NCBI GenBank assembly: GCA_003246265.1
Contig: QKAU01000065.1
Span: 28,019 to 92,018, forward strand
DNA from: Kiritimatiellales bacterium
Lineage (GTDB): Bacteria > Verrucomicrobiota > Kiritimatiellia > Kiritimatiellales > Pontiellaceae
DNA: 64,000 bases
Reading direction: 5' to 3'
In this document: piece by piece, positions 61,885 to 64,000 of the stretch
Layout: every line of letters starts with the position of its first letter
Numbering within the stretch: position 1 is the stretch's first letter
Program-made: the position numbers and the translations under genes
Notes under the pieces: generated by a model
Databases searched by the model: none
Told to the model about the DNA's origin: nothing
What the model saw: only the letters and a program-made list of their open reading frames with translations

Positions 61885-62208
61885 ATGATGACACGTGAAA
61901 AGGCACTGGAAAAGGGCGTGGTGGACATCGATGCGGAGTGTGTCGGATTCCATGAACTACTGGACTGGCAGATCATCCAATATCGGCAGGCGGTTGATGA
62001 ATATCGACGCGAGCTCTCCAAGGAGCAGCATCGTTGCGTATCCTGGCAGGAGGCGGAGAAGGAATTCTCCAGCATGGGCCTGAAAGGGATGGGCGAACAG
62101 TGGCGCGTCGAATACTGCGGCCTGGTTTGTCCCTCGCGCAGCAACTGCCTGCTGGCACTGCACTTCCTCAATGCCCGCCATATCCAGCCCATGCGCAAGG
62201 TCGGCTAG
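61885..62208 (+). CDS. Small conserved-looking protein of unknown function
   Basis: 107 residues from the ATG at 61885, with AGGGAG upstream. The protein is largely helical and charged ('ALEKGVVDIDAECVGFHELLDWQIIQYRQAVDEYRRELSKEQ'), with five Cys and His residues in the second half ('WRVEYCGLVCPSRSNCLLALHF'). I do not recognise a domain. It lies after the flavin-reductase-like gene on the same strand. Confidence 0.65.
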   Translation: MMTREKALEKGVVDIDAECVGFHELLDWQIIQYRQAVDEYRRELSKEQHRCVSWQEAEKEFSSMGLKGMGEQWRVEYCGLVCPSRSNCLLALHFLNARHIQPMRKVG

Positions 62209-62299
62209 AGCGCCGGATCCGAAAAAGCCATGGCGCTGGTGGCCGGTGGAACATCATCGCGCGGCCACATTCTTGCGCGACCGGCGCGCGTGCCGGCGG

Positions 62300-63307
62300 T
62301 CAATTTCCCGGATTCATTTCCCTGTGTAAGGGGGCGATGCCCTCTCCGGTCATCGCGATCGGCCTGATCGAGCCATCATCGTCGTGGTAGAGGTATTCGG
62401 CGCAGACCCTCCTTTCGTAGGGGCTCGGGCCTTCGACATGGTAGAAGAGGTACCACTGCTCCCCGACCTGCATGGTGCTGTGGTGCACGTTGCGACCTCC
62501 GGTGGCAAGAATGGTTCCGCGGTAGTCGTACGGGCCAAGGATGTTCGTGCTGGTGCTGTAGACCAGATCCTGGATGAGCTTGCCGGCCGCGCGGACTTGC
62601 CGGGGATAGCTGAAATAGTAGATGCCATTCCGCTTATGCACCCAGATGCCTTCCGCGCAGTGTTCAAGCGCGAGTTTTTGAACGGGGCCCCTTTTGGAGA
62701 CCATGTCTTCGTTGAGTTCGACCACGCCGACATGCTCCCCTCCGGAAAAGAACAGGTAGGCCCGCCCATCATCATCGATGAAGATGTTCGGATCGATGGC
62801 CCGGGTCTGGCAACCTGCGGCTTCTTCGGCCGTGATCAGCGGTTTTCCAAGCGCATCCTCGAACGGGCCATCGGGATTGTCCGAAACCGCAACGCCGATT
62901 TGAAGGGCGGCCGGAAAATAGAAGTAGTATTTGCCGTTTCGCTCCATGCAGTCGGGTGCCCATGCGGCGTTCTTCGCCCACGATATCTTGTCCAGGCTGA
63001 AGATTTCGCCGTGGCGCTCCCAGTTGACCAGATCCGTCGACGAGTAGCAGTTCCAGCTTTTCATCTGCCGCCAGCTCGTGCTTCCCGGCTCGTCGGTGGA
63101 GGGATAGATCCAGTAGCGTCCGGCCCAGGCATGGGCCGACGGATCCGCGTGGAAGTCCGGAAGGATCACCTTCGGCTTGACGGCTCCCTCTCCGAAGGCG
63201 CTTCCGGCCGAGAAGAAAAGTACGATCAGCAGCCTGCGGATGCCGTTCCCGTCCGTCCGGCGGAAAAACCGGGAACCTTGCGGCGTGCTTCCCGTGTTGG
63301 TAGTCAT
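62300..63307 (-). CDS. GH43-type glycoside hydrolase
   Basis: The ATG at 63307 follows GAGGGATC and gives 335 residues. The N-terminus has an export signal after a basic stretch ('RRLLIVLFFSAGSAFGEG'). The propeller motifs are 'LPDFHADPSAHAWAGRYWIYPS' (Asp base), 'WAPDCMERNGKYYFYFPA', 'RAIDPNIFIDDDGRAYLFFSGG' and 'AEGIWVHKRNGIYYFSYP' (Glu acid). It differs from the GH43 at 42270 and lacks extra domains. No TGCGCA pair lies upstream, so it is probably regulated separately. Confidence 0.9.
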   Translation of the reverse strand: MTTNTGSTPQGSRFFRRTDGNGIRRLLIVLFFSAGSAFGEGAVKPKVILPDFHADPSAHAWAGRYWIYPSTDEPGSTSWRQMKSWNCYSSTDLVNWERHGEIFSLDKISWAKNAAWAPDCMERNGKYYFYFPAALQIGVAVSDNPDGPFEDALGKPLITAEEAAGCQTRAIDPNIFIDDDGRAYLFFSGGEHVGVVELNEDMVSKRGPVQKLALEHCAEGIWVHKRNGIYYFSYPRQVRAAGKLIQDLVYSTSTNILGPYDYRGTILATGGRNVHHSTMQVGEQWYLFYHVEGPSPYERRVCAEYLYHDDDGSIRPIAMTGEGIAPLHREMNPGN

Positions 63308-63432
63308 GGTGATCCCTCGCTCATTTCGATTTTCAATGTGCCGCTTATACCTTAACCCCGCTCGCCTCGCAGGGAAGAAGAGTTTGAGAATGGGGGCGCC
63401 GGCGGTTGGGCCCATCCCCATAAACTATGACC

Positions 63433-63564
63433 ATGAAGAAAAAACGTTATTCCGAAGAGCAGATCATCGGGATTTTGAAGGAGAATGAGGCGGGCATGTC
63501 GGTCGACGAGCTGGCCCTCAAGCACGATGTCGCCGCCGGCTCCATACCGAATCGATCTCCGTAA
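63433..63564 (+). pseudogene. N-terminal fragment of an IS3-type transposase OrfA
   Basis: Forty-three residues, 'MKKKRYSEEQIIGILKENEAGMSVDELALKHDVAAGSI' and then a few foreign residues and a stop. The sequence is the usual start of the IS3-family OrfA helix-turn-helix. The homology stops abruptly near 63545, where an AraC-type sequence begins in another frame. The rest of the element and its ends were not found, so this is a relic. Confidence 0.72.
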
Positions 63565-63683
63565 AGGAACTGGCCGCCGAACTGGGCTTCTGCGACGAGT
63601 TCCACTTTTCGCGCAGGTTCAAGGAGTTGATGGGAGCAAGTCCGTCGGCCTACCGCGGCCGCCTTGGGGCGTCTGGGGATTGA
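63549..63683 (+). pseudogene. C-terminal fragment of an AraC-family regulator
   Basis: A frame reads 'ESISVKELAAELGFCDEFHFSRRFKELMGASPSAYRGRL' to a TGA at 63681. This is the second helix-turn-helix and closing motif of AraC proteins. It has no start of its own and joins the IS3-type fragment in a different frame, so the N-terminal part of the regulator was lost. Its end overlaps the C-terminus of the gene on the other strand by 34 bases. Confidence 0.68.
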
Positions 63684-64000
63684 TCGCCATCCCGTTCCGC
63701 GGCGACGGCGGCGACGGGATATTTTTCGCGTATCCGCTCCATGCCCTCAGCGGATACCGGAAGCCGCCATTGCTGGAACACGGGGAGCAAGTCCGTTCCG
63801 CCGATTTCGGAAAGCAGGGCGCATTCAAGCAGGATCTTCTCCTCGGGGCTGGACGGAGGCCTGCACCCGCGGGCCTCCAGTGCCGGATAGGCGCGGTACC
63901 ACTGCTTGAAGAGGTCCCATCCATGGAGGCGGACGAGCTGCGTGTGGAAGCTGTGGATCTCATCGGACCTGAGCGACGTCCACTCCCGCTCCGGTGCGTC
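63650..64000 (-). CDS. C-terminal part of a probable M60-like peptidase (cut by window edge)
   Basis: Absent from the track because it runs off the window end; 116 residues are visible before a TAG at 63652-63650. The frame reads 'SDEIHSFHTQLVRLHGWDLFKQWYRAYPALEARG' and 'GGTDLLPVFQQWRLPVSAEGMERIREKYP'. The 'DLLPVFQQWRLPVS' pattern resembles the C-terminal helices of M60/enhancin-like peptidases that act on mucin-type glycoproteins. The catalytic HExxH would lie outside the window, so the call is tentative. The other minus-strand frame in the track (63619-63963) is a shadow. Confidence 0.5.
   Translation of the reverse strand, partial: DAPEREWTSLRSDEIHSFHTQLVRLHGWDLFKQWYRAYPALEARGCRPPSSPEEKILLECALLSEIGGTDLLPVFQQWRLPVSAEGMERIREKYPVAAVAAERDGDQSPDAPRRPR

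Noticed and set aside
1-64000. tRNA, rRNA or CRISPR
   Set aside because: Read for cloverleaf-like or repeat-spacer patterns by eye and found none; a tRNA scan could not be run and might find one I missed.

Overview
The window is a 64 kb piece of a GC-rich, Gram-negative-type bacterial chromosome. Its LpxA/FabZ outer-membrane genes, Verrucomicrobia-style secreted proteins, sulfatases, a PEP-CTERM protein, DUF4955/DUF1961/DUF2264 families and LacI/AraC-hybrid regulator suggest a marine, polysaccharide-degrading member of the PVC group, most like Kiritimatiellota (Pontiella-like). That placement is inferred from family content, with no database search. No rRNA, tRNA or CRISPR array was recognised.

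Positions 1-32.8 kb are mostly housekeeping. They hold a SurA-like lipoprotein (cut by the window start), fabZ-lpxA, two pseudopilins, an HtrA protease, an arsR-thioredoxin-ccdA-permease operon, and a division cluster ddl-ftsQ-ftsA-ftsZ with a divergent FtsZ. A tightly overlapping gspI-J-K-L-M-like operon ending in a metallo-hydrolase follows, then folD, ferritin, a TPR protein, a YyaL-type protein, an ECF sigma/anti-sigma pair beside gspF-G-H, xerD, purC, transketolase, a PHP phosphoesterase and a HAD hydrolase. The type II secretion/pseudopilus genes are spread over at least three places, and no GspD or GspE lies in the window.

Positions 32.8-59.2 kb form a carbohydrate-utilisation island. 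It holds three large secreted beta-helix or modular proteins, a PEP-CTERM protein and a six-gene operon (Na+ symporter, sulfatase, beta-glucuronidase, DUF4955 beta-helix protein, DUF1961 protein, GH43). A LacI/AraC-hybrid (XylR-type) regulator, a DUF2264 protein, a truncated sulfatase, an intact sulfatase, and a TonB-like/PA14-like protein with its neighbour follow. The gene content points to a sulfated, glucuronate-containing polysaccharide.

The main discovery is that seven transcription units in this island each carry two TGCGCA-type boxes whose cores lie exactly 22 bp apart, 45-120 bp upstream of the start codon. This is the geometry expected for an AraC-family activator on direct half-sites, and the only complete AraC-type regulator in the window lies in the middle of the island. 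I infer a local regulon of about 13 genes under this regulator.

Positions 59.2-64 kb hold a glutamate dehydrogenase, small secreted and flavin-reductase-like proteins and a second GH43 without the box. A scar follows, made of an IS3-type transposase start joined to an AraC tail, then the C-terminal part of a probable M60-like peptidase cut by the window end.
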